A DNA stretch of 64,000 nucleotides from Mesorhizobium sp. L-2-11. GTDB lineage: Bacteria > Pseudomonadota > Alphaproteobacteria > Rhizobiales > Rhizobiaceae. Shown piece by piece: positions 42,349-50,663 of this stretch. The first letter of the stretch is position 1. The number at the start of each line of letters is the position of its first letter. The notes beneath the pieces were generated by a model that was given only the letters and a program-made list of their open reading frames with translations, had not been told where the DNA came from and ran no database searches. The stretch covers positions 4,108,001 to 4,172,000 of the forward strand of contig NZ_AP023257.1 in NCBI RefSeq assembly GCF_016756595.1, in the 5' to 3' direction. The translations under genes were made by a program, and so were the position numbers.

Positions 42349-43086
42349 TTATTTGGCCTTCAGCCATGTGTTCGACAGTCCGCTCCTGTAGCGGCTGTCG
42401 GCTCGCTTCGAGACAATTCCATTGAGCCCGATCTTCTCGACGGTGCGGAAGAGCGCCAGCGCACTGCCCTCGAAATGCTCACTGTATCGGATCTTGCCGA
42501 GGCCAGGCTCGACCAGTTGCCATAGCGCCTGCTTGCGCTGCAGCAGCGGCAAGGAGCCTAGAGCGCGGCCGTCGAGATGGAGGATATCGAAAGCGACGAA
42601 CACCAGCCGGCTCGGCTCGTTCCAGATCGCGGCTTCCAGCGCAGGGCAATCGGCAGCGCCCTGCTCGCCGGGAACAATGACCTCGCCGTCGAGAATGGCA
42701 GTCCGGCATGGCACATCGACGGCTAGTGCGATGGGCCAGTATTTCGTGGTCCAGTCACGGCCGTTCTTGCTGTAAAGACGCACGCCGCCATTATCGACGA
42801 TGATCTGGGTTCGATAGCCGTCGAGATTGGCCTCGTGGACCCAGCCCTCATCTTCAGGCGGCCGCTCGACCCGAGTTGGGATCTGCGGCGGAAGAAACTC
42901 CAGCCGGCCGCCATTGACCCGGCCGCCATTGACCTTGGCACGCTTACTCAATGACGCCACCTTTGACCGCGCAGCGGCGGCTGTCGACACAGGCAGCACG
43001 ACATCCCCCAACGTGATGCCTGCCACCTGTGCCGAGCCCCCGCCAAGCCGCCAAGCCCCCGCCAAGCCATGCAAGCATCTACGCAC
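42349..43086 (-). pseudogene. ATP-dependent DNA ligase fragment lacking its catalytic lysine
   Basis: A 245-aa remnant of a LigD-type ligase adenylation domain: WVHEANLDGYRTQIIVDNG, VRLYSKNGRDWTTKY, TAILDGEVIVPGE (motif III), LVFVAFDILHLDG and NGIVSKRADSRYRSG (motif IV). In motif I (KxDGxR) the nucleotidylated lysine is asparagine (N87, codon aat), and the protein stops at TWLKAK just at motif V, without the OB-fold domain. It has no polymerase or phosphoesterase domain. The N-terminal 60 residues include a short duplication (VNGGRVNGGR). It is almost certainly inactive as a ligase. Confidence 0.75.
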
Positions 43087-43359
43087 GAGGCCGATCTGTC
43101 GTTAGCTTTGCATCCTAATACTTATCCTGGCGTACATATCTTGCTCGGCGCGGCGCTCTTGCATCGTTTCCGACCGGCTTATTGCTGTCCGCCGCCAGCC
43201 TACGCAGCCCTTGGCTAGCGAGATATCCGGCTAGAGCGGTTGGTCATTTCACGAAAACCGTTGCGGACCAGTTCCTCAGCTCAGGGGATTTGGTTCTTTG
43301 ACTGTCGGTCGCTGCCAACCGGCCTGCAGCCGCCGATCCAACGTCACAGACCACCACAC
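43087..43359. other. Stretch without a gene
   Basis: No coding region is supported between the ligase remnant and the palindromic repeat. Confidence 0.4.
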
Positions 43360-43421
43360 CTTCGTCATCCCAGGGTCTGCGGCGCGTCGCTTCGCTCCTT
43401 GCTTGCCCTAGGATGACGAAG
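43360..43421. repeat. REP-like palindrome
   Basis: Arms cttcgtcatcccaggg (43360-43375) and ccctaggatgacgaag (43406-43421) pair at 15 of 16 positions around a GC-rich centre with ggcgcgtcgcttcgctcc. This is the layout of the dispersed REP-type palindrome common in Mesorhizobium genomes. Its right arm abuts an IS5 fragment. Confidence 0.7.
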
Positions 43422-43500
43422 CGAGGGAATGCATTCGCTGGGAACGGCGAGACAGTGGCCAGGCGGACCTGTTGCGGTCCCGGCTTGCGCATTTCGCTGA
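43413..43500 (+). mobile_element. IS5-family transposase 5' remnant
   Basis: About 85 bp related to the first codons of the transposase at 37324: atgacgaag-cgagggaa, then ggaacggcgaga-agtggcca, then ggcggacctgttgcg-tcccgg. Similarity ends near 43490. A matching 3' fragment lies at 47140 in the same orientation. Confidence 0.65.
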
Positions 43501-43575
43501 TTGTGAGCAGCCATTTCACGCGATGGTGAGCGCTCATTTCATTTGATCGTGAGCATGTGTTTCACGCGATCATGG
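43501..43575. mobile_element. IS21-like terminal repeat remnant
   Basis: A run of short repeats (gtgagcagccatttcacgcg, then gtgagcgctcatttcatttg, then gtgagcatgtgtttcacgcg) in which gtgagc and ttca alternate. Multiple terminal repeats of this type are the hallmark of IS21-family ends. No istA or istB sequence follows, so only the end remains. Confidence 0.5.
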
Positions 43576-43699
43576 CTCGTTTGAAGACGGGAGCTAACGG
43601 GCAACACAACATCTACTGATCCGCGCTCGCAGCGCATCCGGGAAAGTCGCTAGGGGCGGCCATGTAACGAGGTCGGGCTCTCAGCCCACGGTCTAAGGA

Positions 43700-43990
43700 C
43701 GGCCTGCCCGCACGTTCGTGCTCCCGGTGCCCCACGTCCCGGAAGGGCTCACCATAAGGCCGTTCCAGGGAAGAACGGCGGGACCTCCAGGCACCGCAGA
43801 TCACATACCGGATAATGGACAGGTCGAGAGGATGAACCGCACGATCAAGGACACCACGGTCAAACGCTTCTGCTATGAGGGCCACGATCAGTTCAGGTAA
43901 CACCTCGCCGATTTCGTTGCCGCTTACAACTTCGCTCGCAGGCTCAAGACCCTCAAGCGCGATCCAACGGAGTCGCGAGCAGGTGCCGCC
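43700..43990 (+). pseudogene. Integrase (rve-type) transposase C-terminal remnant
   Basis: From about 43790 the frame reads DNGQVERMNRTIKDTTVKRF, then CYEGHDQFR, a stop, and in the same frame HLADFVAAYNFARRLKTLK. This is the C-terminal DDE region (with the catalytic glutamate in NGQVERMNR) of an IS481/IS3-like transposase. It is truncated upstream, contains an in-frame stop and is disrupted downstream. Confidence 0.65.
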
Positions 43991-44166
43991 CTGCGTCAAA
44001 CTGGCACTCGATCGGGCTTGAGCAGCTCGTATCGATCAAGCGATCAAAACCCGCATATCTGGCGAAATCCTGGATGATTTCGGCACATTCTTTCGAACGC
44101 ACGATGCGATGAAGGGCTGATCGGAACTTTGCTTCCGCATTCTTGGCAGCCGAGGTTGGTTGGAAC

Positions 44167-45489
44167 ATGTCGCCCCGAGTCGAACGCATTCACAGCGATG
44201 AGCGGATCCCGGCCGAGGTCGACGTCGTCATCGTCGGCGGCGGCATCCTCGGCTCTACGGCCGCCTATTTCCTGGCGAAGCGTGGCCTCTCTGTGGCTCT
44301 GCTCGAGAAGGGCCACGTCGCCTGTGAACAATCGAGCCGAAACTGGGGTTGGTGCCGCCAGCAGAACCGCGATCGGCGCGAACTGCCGCTCTCGGTGATC
44401 TCCATGCGACTGTGGGACGAGCTGACGCGCGATATCAATCGGGACCTTGGATTTCGACGCTGCGGTCTCGTCTATGCGACGCATGACGAGGCTGTGCTCG
44501 CCGGCTGGGAAAGGTGGCGCGAGGTCGCCAGGGAGTACGAGGTCGACACCCGCGTGCTGAGCCGGGCGGAGGTGGCCGAGCGCATCCCCGAAGCGCGCGA
44601 CAAGTGGGTCGGCGGGACCTATTCGGACCGGGACGGTAAGGCCGAACCTGCGCTCGCCGCGCCGGCTATCGCCGATGGGGCCAGAGCTCTGGGCGCCACG
44701 ATCCACCAGGAATGCGCCGCGCGAGCGCTCGATTTGGCCAATGGCAAGATTGCGGGCGTGCACACGGAGAAGGGCTACATCAGAACCAGCGCGGTGCTGT
44801 GCGCCGCTGGCGCCTGGTCCTCGCGCTTCCTTAGGCCGCTCGGGATCAGTTTCCCCCAAGCGAGCATCCGGCAGACCGCGCTGCGTTCCACCCCGACAAT
44901 CAACATAGGCGAGGCGCTCTCCACGCCCTACTGCACGATCACGCGCCGACTGGACGGCAGCTATACGCTTGCGATCAGCGGCAAGGCGAACCTCGAAATC
45001 ACGCCGCAGGCCATCCGGTACAGCCGGGAATTCATGCCGCAGTTCTTGCGTCGCTTGAAGAACGTCAGGCTCGGCATCGGCCAATCGTTCCTTTCGGGGC
45101 CGGATTCAATGCCGGCGCTGCTGACCAGCAACGATCGGATCTTCGAACAGAATCGCGTGCTGGATCCTCCACCCTTGAAATGGCTGGTAAGCCAAGTGGT
45201 GGAGAGTGTCCGGAAGACCTTCCCCCAACTTGGCGATATAGAGATCGATAGCGCCTGGGGCGGCTTCGTCGATTGCACGCCGGACGCAGTGCCTGTGGTG
45301 TCGCAGGTGGACGGGGTGAAAGGCCTCGTCCTCGCGGCGGGCTGCTCGGGCCACGGCTTCGGTTTGGGCCCGGGGCTTGGCTATCTGGCCGCAGAGCTGG
45401 TCGTAAACGACACGCCTTGCGTCGATCCTAAACCGTTCCGCCTGTCGCGTCTGGTCGACGGCTCGAAGCTGGACATCGCCGCTATCTGA
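44167..45489 (+). CDS. FAD-dependent oxidoreductase (DAO family)
   Basis: A 440-aa flavoprotein. The Rossmann dinucleotide-binding motif VVIVGGGILGSTAAYFLAKR is near residue 22. SSRNWGWCRQQNRDRRELPL is a characteristic second stretch of a DAO subgroup, and the C-terminal GGFVDCTPDAVPVVSQVDGV with AAGCSGHGFGLGPGLG closes the FAD site. It would oxidise an amine or amino acid, probably a D-amino acid, sarcosine or opine-like compound; the substrate is unknown. The frame is intact although it lies between IS remnants on the left and an IS256 element on the right, so it may have been carried by them. Confidence 0.85.
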   Translation: MSPRVERIHSDERIPAEVDVVIVGGGILGSTAAYFLAKRGLSVALLEKGHVACEQSSRNWGWCRQQNRDRRELPLSVISMRLWDELTRDINRDLGFRRCGLVYATHDEAVLAGWERWREVAREYEVDTRVLSRAEVAERIPEARDKWVGGTYSDRDGKAEPALAAPAIADGARALGATIHQECAARALDLANGKIAGVHTEKGYIRTSAVLCAAGAWSSRFLRPLGISFPQASIRQTALRSTPTINIGEALSTPYCTITRRLDGSYTLAISGKANLEITPQAIRYSREFMPQFLRRLKNVRLGIGQSFLSGPDSMPALLTSNDRIFEQNRVLDPPPLKWLVSQVVESVRKTFPQLGDIEIDSAWGGFVDCTPDAVPVVSQVDGVKGLVLAAGCSGHGFGLGPGLGYLAAELVVNDTPCVDPKPFRLSRLVDGSKLDIAAI

Positions 45490-45722
45490 AGATCAGCCGG
45501 AAGTCAGGCCTGACGCGCACCAAGCGAAGTCAAGGTATTACCAGACGGGTGAGCGGAATCCCCCGCGTTCCCTCGCAGTCAAGTCTCCGGGTGCATGGGC
45601 GCAACGTGGTAGGAGTTGTACAGAATCCGCTCAGTCGAACTTTCCGGTCGGCAGCATCCCCCAGCCTGGGAGGAAAGGTTGGCGCTACGGTCGGGCGCTG
45701 TGCCTTGAGTTGTGTGCGTCAA
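45490..45722. other. Stretch between oxidoreductase and IS256 end
   Basis: No gene is supported. It ends at the left inverted repeat of the IS256-type element. Confidence 0.45.
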
Positions 45723-47123
45723 GTTCTGCAAAAATGGCGTGGCATTCAGCGGTGACGTTGGCGTGTCCGCCGCGCAGCCCCCGTGTTTAGCGGAGCGGCG
45801 GACATGGCGGCCGCGTCAGGCGGCCAGTGCCCTCAGGTTCTCCTTCTTGTGCTCGCGCAGATGATCCATGTTGAGGTAGCGGGTCGCCTCGAGCCAGTTC
45901 TCGTGGATCTCCACCGCCAATGCCCGAACCAGCCGCAAACAGCTCTGCGGGTTGGGGAAGATGCGAACGACCAGGGTGCGCCGCTTGATCTCCTGGTTCA
46001 GCCGCTCCAGCATGTTCGTCGACTTCATGTGCTTGTGATGCGGCAGCGGCAGCCGATAGAAGCTCAGCGTCTCCTCGATGTTGTTCTCCACCCAATCCAC
46101 CAGCTTCGGGTATTTGGCCTGCCATTTGGCGATCCACTGCGCCAGGTCGCGCTTGACCTCGGCGAGGTCGCGCCGGTCATAGAACCATCTGAGCTCCATC
46201 AGGCAGTCGTCATCGACCTTGCGCGGCACATAATCGAGCGCGTTTCTGAGGAAGTGCACGTAACAGCGCTGCCAGACTGCCTCGGGCAGGACTTCGCGGA
46301 TCGCTGCCCTGAGCCCCGGATGGTCGTCGGAGACGACAAACTCGACGCCGGCGAGCCCGCGCTGCTTGAGCCCTGCCACGAACGCGCGCCAGCTCGAATG
46401 GCTTTCACGGTTGGCCAGCTCGACACCGAGCACCTGGCGCCGGCCTTCCCAGTCGACGCCGATCGCCACCAAGACGGCCTGGCTGGCGATCACGCCGGCC
46501 TCGCGCGCCCGCTCGTAGCGCGCGTCCAGAATGAGGTACGGGTAAGGTTCGGCAAGCCGCTGCTCAAAGAACGCCTTCAGCGCCTCATCCAGCCGCGCCG
46601 TCGCCTGGCTTACCGTCGAGGCCGAGAAGGAATGGCCGCACAGATCCTCGGTGATCGCCTTCACCTTGCGCGTCGACACGCCTTGCACGTACATCTCGAC
46701 CAGCGCCGATACCAGTGCCTTCTCCGAGCGCTGGTAACGCTCAAACAACTCCGTCGAGAACCGGCCGGCCCGATCTTGCGGAACCCGAAGTTCCAGCACG
46801 CCAACCCGCGTCACAAGCTTGCGTTCGTAATAGCCGGACCGGTAACCAACCCGCTCCGTCGTCCGCTCGCCTTTCTCGGCCCCGATCGCCTCCGTCATCT
46901 CGGCTTCCAAAGCCTCCTGCACCACAGTCTGCAAAACTCTGCGGAAGCCGTCCTCATCCGACAACAGCAACGCTTTCAACTCGCCTCTGCTCAGTCTAAC
47001 CTCTCGCTTGGTCATGGCACTTACCCTTCCACGGGAATCGGTGATCGCAACGTCACCAGCGTGCCATGGCCGCCCCTCGCCTCAGAGTAAGGGCTGTTCT
47101 CTCTCCAGAGCTTTTTGCAGAAC
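45723..47123 (-). mobile_element. IS256-family insertion sequence
   Basis: The transposase gene is enclosed by inverted repeats: gttctgcaaaaa at 45723-45734 and its complement tttttgcagaac at 47112-47123. The outer ends may extend a few bases further; I could not fix the target duplication. It lies directly left of the IS5 3' fragment. Confidence 0.8.
45816..47015 (-). CDS. IS256 family transposase
   Basis: A 399-aa mutator-type DDE transposase, complete. LQTVVQEALEAEMTEAIGAE, then GYRSGYYERKLVTRVGVLEL form the N-terminal domain. The catalytic residues lie in YLILDARYERAREAG, FVVSDDHPGLRAAI and NMLERLNQEIKRRTLVVRIF. CYVHFLRNALDYVPRK is also typical. The length is normal for the family, so it may be active. 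Confidence 0.95.
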   Translation of the reverse strand: MTKREVRLSRGELKALLLSDEDGFRRVLQTVVQEALEAEMTEAIGAEKGERTTERVGYRSGYYERKLVTRVGVLELRVPQDRAGRFSTELFERYQRSEKALVSALVEMYVQGVSTRKVKAITEDLCGHSFSASTVSQATARLDEALKAFFEQRLAEPYPYLILDARYERAREAGVIASQAVLVAIGVDWEGRRQVLGVELANRESHSSWRAFVAGLKQRGLAGVEFVVSDDHPGLRAAIREVLPEAVWQRCYVHFLRNALDYVPRKVDDDCLMELRWFYDRRDLAEVKRDLAQWIAKWQAKYPKLVDWVENNIEETLSFYRLPLPHHKHMKSTNMLERLNQEIKRRTLVVRIFPNPQSCLRLVRALAVEIHENWLEATRYLNMDHLREHKKENLRALAA

Positions 47124-47139
47124 CTTCAGAACACTATCT

Positions 47140-47290
47140 TGCCTTGTTCCTGGCAATGCTCACAACCGCCCTAACGCCACCACTCCGGCCGCGATCAGCC
47201 TGAATTCTGCCCCTCAGTTGGGACAAAGCGATCCAACCCAGATCATTTTCACGGTTGGCGCGAAATCGCTTTCTTCACGGACGACGATTC
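47140..47290 (+). mobile_element. IS5-family transposase 3' remnant and right end
   Basis: Frame ALFLAMLTTALTPPLRPRSA ending in tga matches the C-terminus of the transposase at 37324 (FFLVLLTSAAVPPIRPRSA). About 80 bp further, cgaaatcgctttcttcacgg-acgacg corresponds to the right inverted end of that element. With the 5' fragment at 43413 it looks like one IS5 copy opened up by later insertions and deletions. Confidence 0.65.
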
Positions 47291-47358
47291 ACCACTGGCT
47301 CCACGTTCGCTGCCGATGGCCGATCTGTCAAAATCACTGTGCAGAGGAACTACCTTGG

Positions 47359-47697
47359 TCAGTCCAACAAAAGCACCACTGCGGGATGCAGCTTCTTTAG
47401 ATTCGGCAATGATTTCGACTGCCAGGGTATGTCGGGCGTTCCACGCACGACGAGTTGAACATCGGGATGCTTGCGCACCTCGATGGTAAATTTCGCCAGC
47501 AGGTTGATGCCGGAAGAGTTCAGAAAGTGAAGGTCCTTCAGATTGAGCGTAATGGAAGCGGGATTCGAGGCAAGAACACTGGCCGCCAACGCCGTGATAG
47601 GCGCACCGGCGTCGGAACTGGCAAGCCGCATTGCACCGTCGAAAAAAATTTCGCTTCCTTCAGTCCACACGCGGTAGTCGTCTGTCTTGATTTCCAT
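47359..47697 (-). CDS. STAS-like regulator (slr1659/SiaC type)
   Basis: A small protein of about 112 aa with an anti-sigma-antagonist (STAS) fold: [20 protein letters not shown], then [20 protein letters not shown], where the serines in NSSG are the usual phosphorylation site, and [20 protein letters not shown]. The DIPWQ.KSL stretch is typical of the slr1659 group. An ATG six codons upstream abuts the previous stop and may be used. It is the last gene of the operon and would be phosphorylated by a HATPase partner and dephosphorylated by the PP2C protein. Its effector is unknown. Confidence 0.8.
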   Translation of the reverse strand: MEIKTDDYRVWTEGSEIFFDGAMRLASSDAGAPITALAASVLASNPASITLNLKDLHFLNSSGINLLAKFTIEVRKHPDVQLVVRGTPDIPWQSKSLPNLKKLHPAVVLLLD

Positions 47698-47715
47698 AGC
47701 CTGGCTTCGTTTCAT

Positions 47716-48276
47716 TTAGTTGTGAATTTGCGAGATCGGAATGGACGCATATGTCTCCACGCAAATCCGATCGCTTTCGTCGGCGGCGCTGAATATCCAA
47801 GCCAGGCGTGCGCCGTAATCGCTCATCAACGTCAGCAATCCGAGTCCGGAGCCTGTCACCTCGGGGTTCGCGGCATTCAGCTCAATTCGCTGTATCAGCA
47901 GGTCCTCTGGGTCGCCAGCCGTGATGTCCGCCAGGAGGTCTTGGAACCCAGACGCAATTTTACCCTCAACGTCATTCGACACCTTGATCTTGAAGCACTC
48001 CGAATCCATCGACGCCTCGATCAGAATCTCGCCCGGTGCACGAAACTTGACGGCATTTTCGATGAGCTCGTTGACCAGATATCCGATGCTGTGCCGCACT
48101 TCCATGTAATCATTGCGGGACGACCGGAAGCGTAACGCGAAAACATCGGCGATGAAGTCCGAGGTCGTGGCACAATGACGCCAACTCAAATCGAGAGGTC
48201 CGTCGAACAGCCGTACGCGACTGACGCTCTCCTTGATCCCGATTGCAATGTCAGGCGTACCGAACAGCGTTGTCAT
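47716..48276 (-). CDS. HATPase-like serine kinase/anti-sigma regulator (slr1658/SiaB type)
   Basis: A 186-aa protein with a GHKL-like ATP-binding fold. The N box is in SIGYLVNELIENAVKFRAPG, followed by KIKVSNDVEG and a glycine-rich GSGLGLLTLMSDYGARLAW. It lacks any membrane or sensor part. By analogy to SiaB and RsbW it should phosphorylate or sequester the STAS protein encoded directly downstream (its stop abuts an ATG). The phosphatase gene ends 2 bp upstream, so translation is probably coupled. Confidence 0.82.
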   Translation of the reverse strand: MTTLFGTPDIAIGIKESVSRVRLFDGPLDLSWRHCATTSDFIADVFALRFRSSRNDYMEVRHSIGYLVNELIENAVKFRAPGEILIEASMDSECFKIKVSNDVEGKIASGFQDLLADITAGDPEDLLIQRIELNAANPEVTGSGLGLLTLMSDYGARLAWIFSAADESDRICVETYASIPISQIHN

Positions 48277-48278
48277 GC

Positions 48279-50663
48279 CTATGTGTGCCTTATGATCACG
48301 AGGGTGATGTCATCGTGGATCTTCTGGATCCCGATATGGGCCATCAGATCGTCGATGATCCCAGTCTTGATGTCTTCGGCGCTGCTGCCGTGACGTCTTT
48401 GTACGCTCTGGCTGAGGCGCTCGAACCCGAACAACTTTCTTTCGTGGTTTTCCGCCTCGGTCACACCGTCGGTGTGCAGCACGATCACGTCGCCGCTTTC
48501 GAACAGGATGTCACGCGTGGCAATGAACTTCGAGATGTCATTCTCCAGGCCAACCGGCAGACCCAGATCAATCGTATCGATACGTTCGACTTCCCCATCT
48601 GCACGCACGACAAGAACGTCCTCATGCTGGCCGGACAGCGTTACCCGCTCATCTTCGAAGTCAAGAAAGGCCAAAGAGAGATGCTTGTCGGTGTTCGTCC
48701 GCTCAATGTTCTTGTAGATCGCTCTGTTCAGCCGATCCAGAAACTGGTGCGGATTCGCTTCGTCGCTCTCCTGCAGCGCGCGTGCAACGGATTGGACCAT
48801 CAGCATCAGCACGCCGCTCTCAAGACCATGACCGGTCACGTCGCCGATGCCGATCTTGACCCGCGACCCGTTCTGCAGGACGTCATAGTAGTCGCCGCCA
48901 ACCTCGTCAGCCGGGCGCATGTAGGCTGCGATCTCCAGCCCAGGAATCGCTTCGAGTTCGAATTGTTTCGGCAGGACCATCGTCTGAATCTGCCTGGCAA
49001 CCGCAAGCTCGGCACCGAGGCGTACGTTCTCGTCTCGCAGCTTTTCGTTGAGCGCCGAAATCTCCTGGTTGGCGTCCCCGAGCTCTCTGGTTCGTTCGTC
49101 GACGAGCTGCTCGAGGTTTTCCGTGTGGAAGCTGATCTGCTCAGCCATCCGGTTGAAAGCGACCCCCACCGCTCCAACCTCGTCGCGCGTCGGAATGCTT
49201 ACCCGGACGGAATAGTCTTTCGCCTGCAACCGCTTGGCGGCCCCGGCAAGCGCACTGAGGCCTGCAGTGATCCGCTTTGAAACTCCGAAGACAGCCGCAA
49301 AGACGATCAGGAGCGAAACGATAACTGCGATGACCTGGGTGATCAGGATCCGGTTGGTTGCGCTGGAAATGCTCTGCTGCGCTGCAAGGAGGGAAGCATA
49401 AATTTCCCGTTCGGGGACGACGAAGCCAAGCATCAGAGTTTCGGCCGTGATGGAGCCCGTACTATTCCAGAGATTGACTGGGCTTAGTCGGCGAAGTGCG
49501 ACGATGTACGGTTGGGCTTTGCCGTTTTCCTCAATCGAAATGTGCTTAATGACTGTCTTGTCGTCAGCGGGAAGTTCGAGCGCTGCGACGGTCGCGTGCG
49601 TACTCTTTTTGAGCGAGCGATCGAGGCCGGTAACGCCTTGACCTGCCGCGCCACTTGCGATCTTGAGCCCGAGCATTTTCTCGCCTTCGGGCTTGATCGC
49701 GAGCACATTGCCGTTCGACATGGTGAGAAAACCGAAGCCCGTATCGGCGACCTTCACGCTTTCGACGATGTCAGCGAGTTGATCGAGCGTAACGTCGGCA
49801 GCGACCATGCCGGCGACATTACTGCGGTCTTTTGTCCAGAGTGGGTGGAAGAAGCTCACTATGAGCTTGCCGGTAATCGCGTCGATATAAGGAGCAGTCG
49901 CAGTGATGTCATCGCCTTTTACGGGGCGCGAATCGGGCTTCCTGATCCAGCCTTCCCAGCCCTCATAGACGCCAGGAAAGAAGAAATCCCAGAAATTTGC
50001 TTTGTCGTGGCCTGGATAAAGCTTGTCGAAGGTCTGTGCCTGATCGGAATAAGGAACCGTGCGCATGATCGGTCCTGCCTTCGGCCCTACGTAGTAGACC
50101 TGCAGCTTCTTGGCGCCAGTTGACATCTGGCTTGTGCCAAAAATATCGAAGATCGCACTCTCCTGAATGTCGCGGAGAATTTCGGGCTTCGGTTGGTGAT
50201 CAGCGGAGAGGAGATATCCCCAGACACTCATGACCGAAGGCGATCCTTGCCGGGTCTGCAACCAGTTTCCCGTGGCGTCATATGCAAGCGGCGCATTAAA
50301 ATAGGGGTTCTTCGCCAACGCCTTGCCGATCGCATCTTTTGCTTCCGGATAATCAATTAGTTGCTGCATGGACGCTGCAAGTGCGGTCACCTCGGAGTGC
50401 ATGCGGCCGAACAGGAGATCGGCGCGCAGCGCCGTCGTCTCGATATAGTTCTGGAGGTATTCCTGGCTTGCCTTGGTGAGGCCGCTCTCGATCTGGTGCG
50501 TCGCGTCCCGGGAAAGCCGGTTCACATTCCACAGCGCGACGCCGCCGCCGACGAGGAGGTCGAACAGCACCGCCCCACCCACAACGATCAAGAATTTGGC
50601 GCGGAAGCTGTTAAGCCGGAGGATAGGCCACGCTCTGGGCGGTGTTGCATCCAAATCGGTCAT
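48279..50663 (-). CDS. Membrane receptor with HAMP and SpoIIE/PP2C phosphatase domain
   Basis: A 794-aa protein. TM1 lies at about residues 22-45, a large periplasmic sensor domain of dCache type at about 46-425 (GVYEGWEGWIRKPDSRPVKG, VSFFHPLWTKDRSNVAGMVA), TM2 at about 432-455, HAMP at about 458-510 and a coiled linker at about 515-565. A SpoIIE/PP2C phosphatase domain follows (RPADEVGGDYYDVLQNGS, GIGDVTGHGLESGVLMLMV, LHTDGVTEAEN, DDITLVII), with all metal-binding aspartates visible. It resembles SiaA and RsbU-like receptors that dephosphorylate a STAS protein when a ligand is bound. The start overlaps the stop of the methyltransferase gene (atga). Confidence 0.92.
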   Translation of the reverse strand: MTDLDATPPRAWPILRLNSFRAKFLIVVGGAVLFDLLVGGGVALWNVNRLSRDATHQIESGLTKASQEYLQNYIETTALRADLLFGRMHSEVTALAASMQQLIDYPEAKDAIGKALAKNPYFNAPLAYDATGNWLQTRQGSPSVMSVWGYLLSADHQPKPEILRDIQESAIFDIFGTSQMSTGAKKLQVYYVGPKAGPIMRTVPYSDQAQTFDKLYPGHDKANFWDFFFPGVYEGWEGWIRKPDSRPVKGDDITATAPYIDAITGKLIVSFFHPLWTKDRSNVAGMVAADVTLDQLADIVESVKVADTGFGFLTMSNGNVLAIKPEGEKMLGLKIASGAAGQGVTGLDRSLKKSTHATVAALELPADDKTVIKHISIEENGKAQPYIVALRRLSPVNLWNSTGSITAETLMLGFVVPEREIYASLLAAQQSISSATNRILITQVIAVIVSLLIVFAAVFGVSKRITAGLSALAGAAKRLQAKDYSVRVSIPTRDEVGAVGVAFNRMAEQISFHTENLEQLVDERTRELGDANQEISALNEKLRDENVRLGAELAVARQIQTMVLPKQFELEAIPGLEIAAYMRPADEVGGDYYDVLQNGSRVKIGIGDVTGHGLESGVLMLMVQSVARALQESDEANPHQFLDRLNRAIYKNIERTNTDKHLSLAFLDFEDERVTLSGQHEDVLVVRADGEVERIDTIDLGLPVGLENDISKFIATRDILFESGDVIVLHTDGVTEAENHERKLFGFERLSQSVQRRHGSSAEDIKTGIIDDLMAHIGIQKIHDDITLVIIRHT

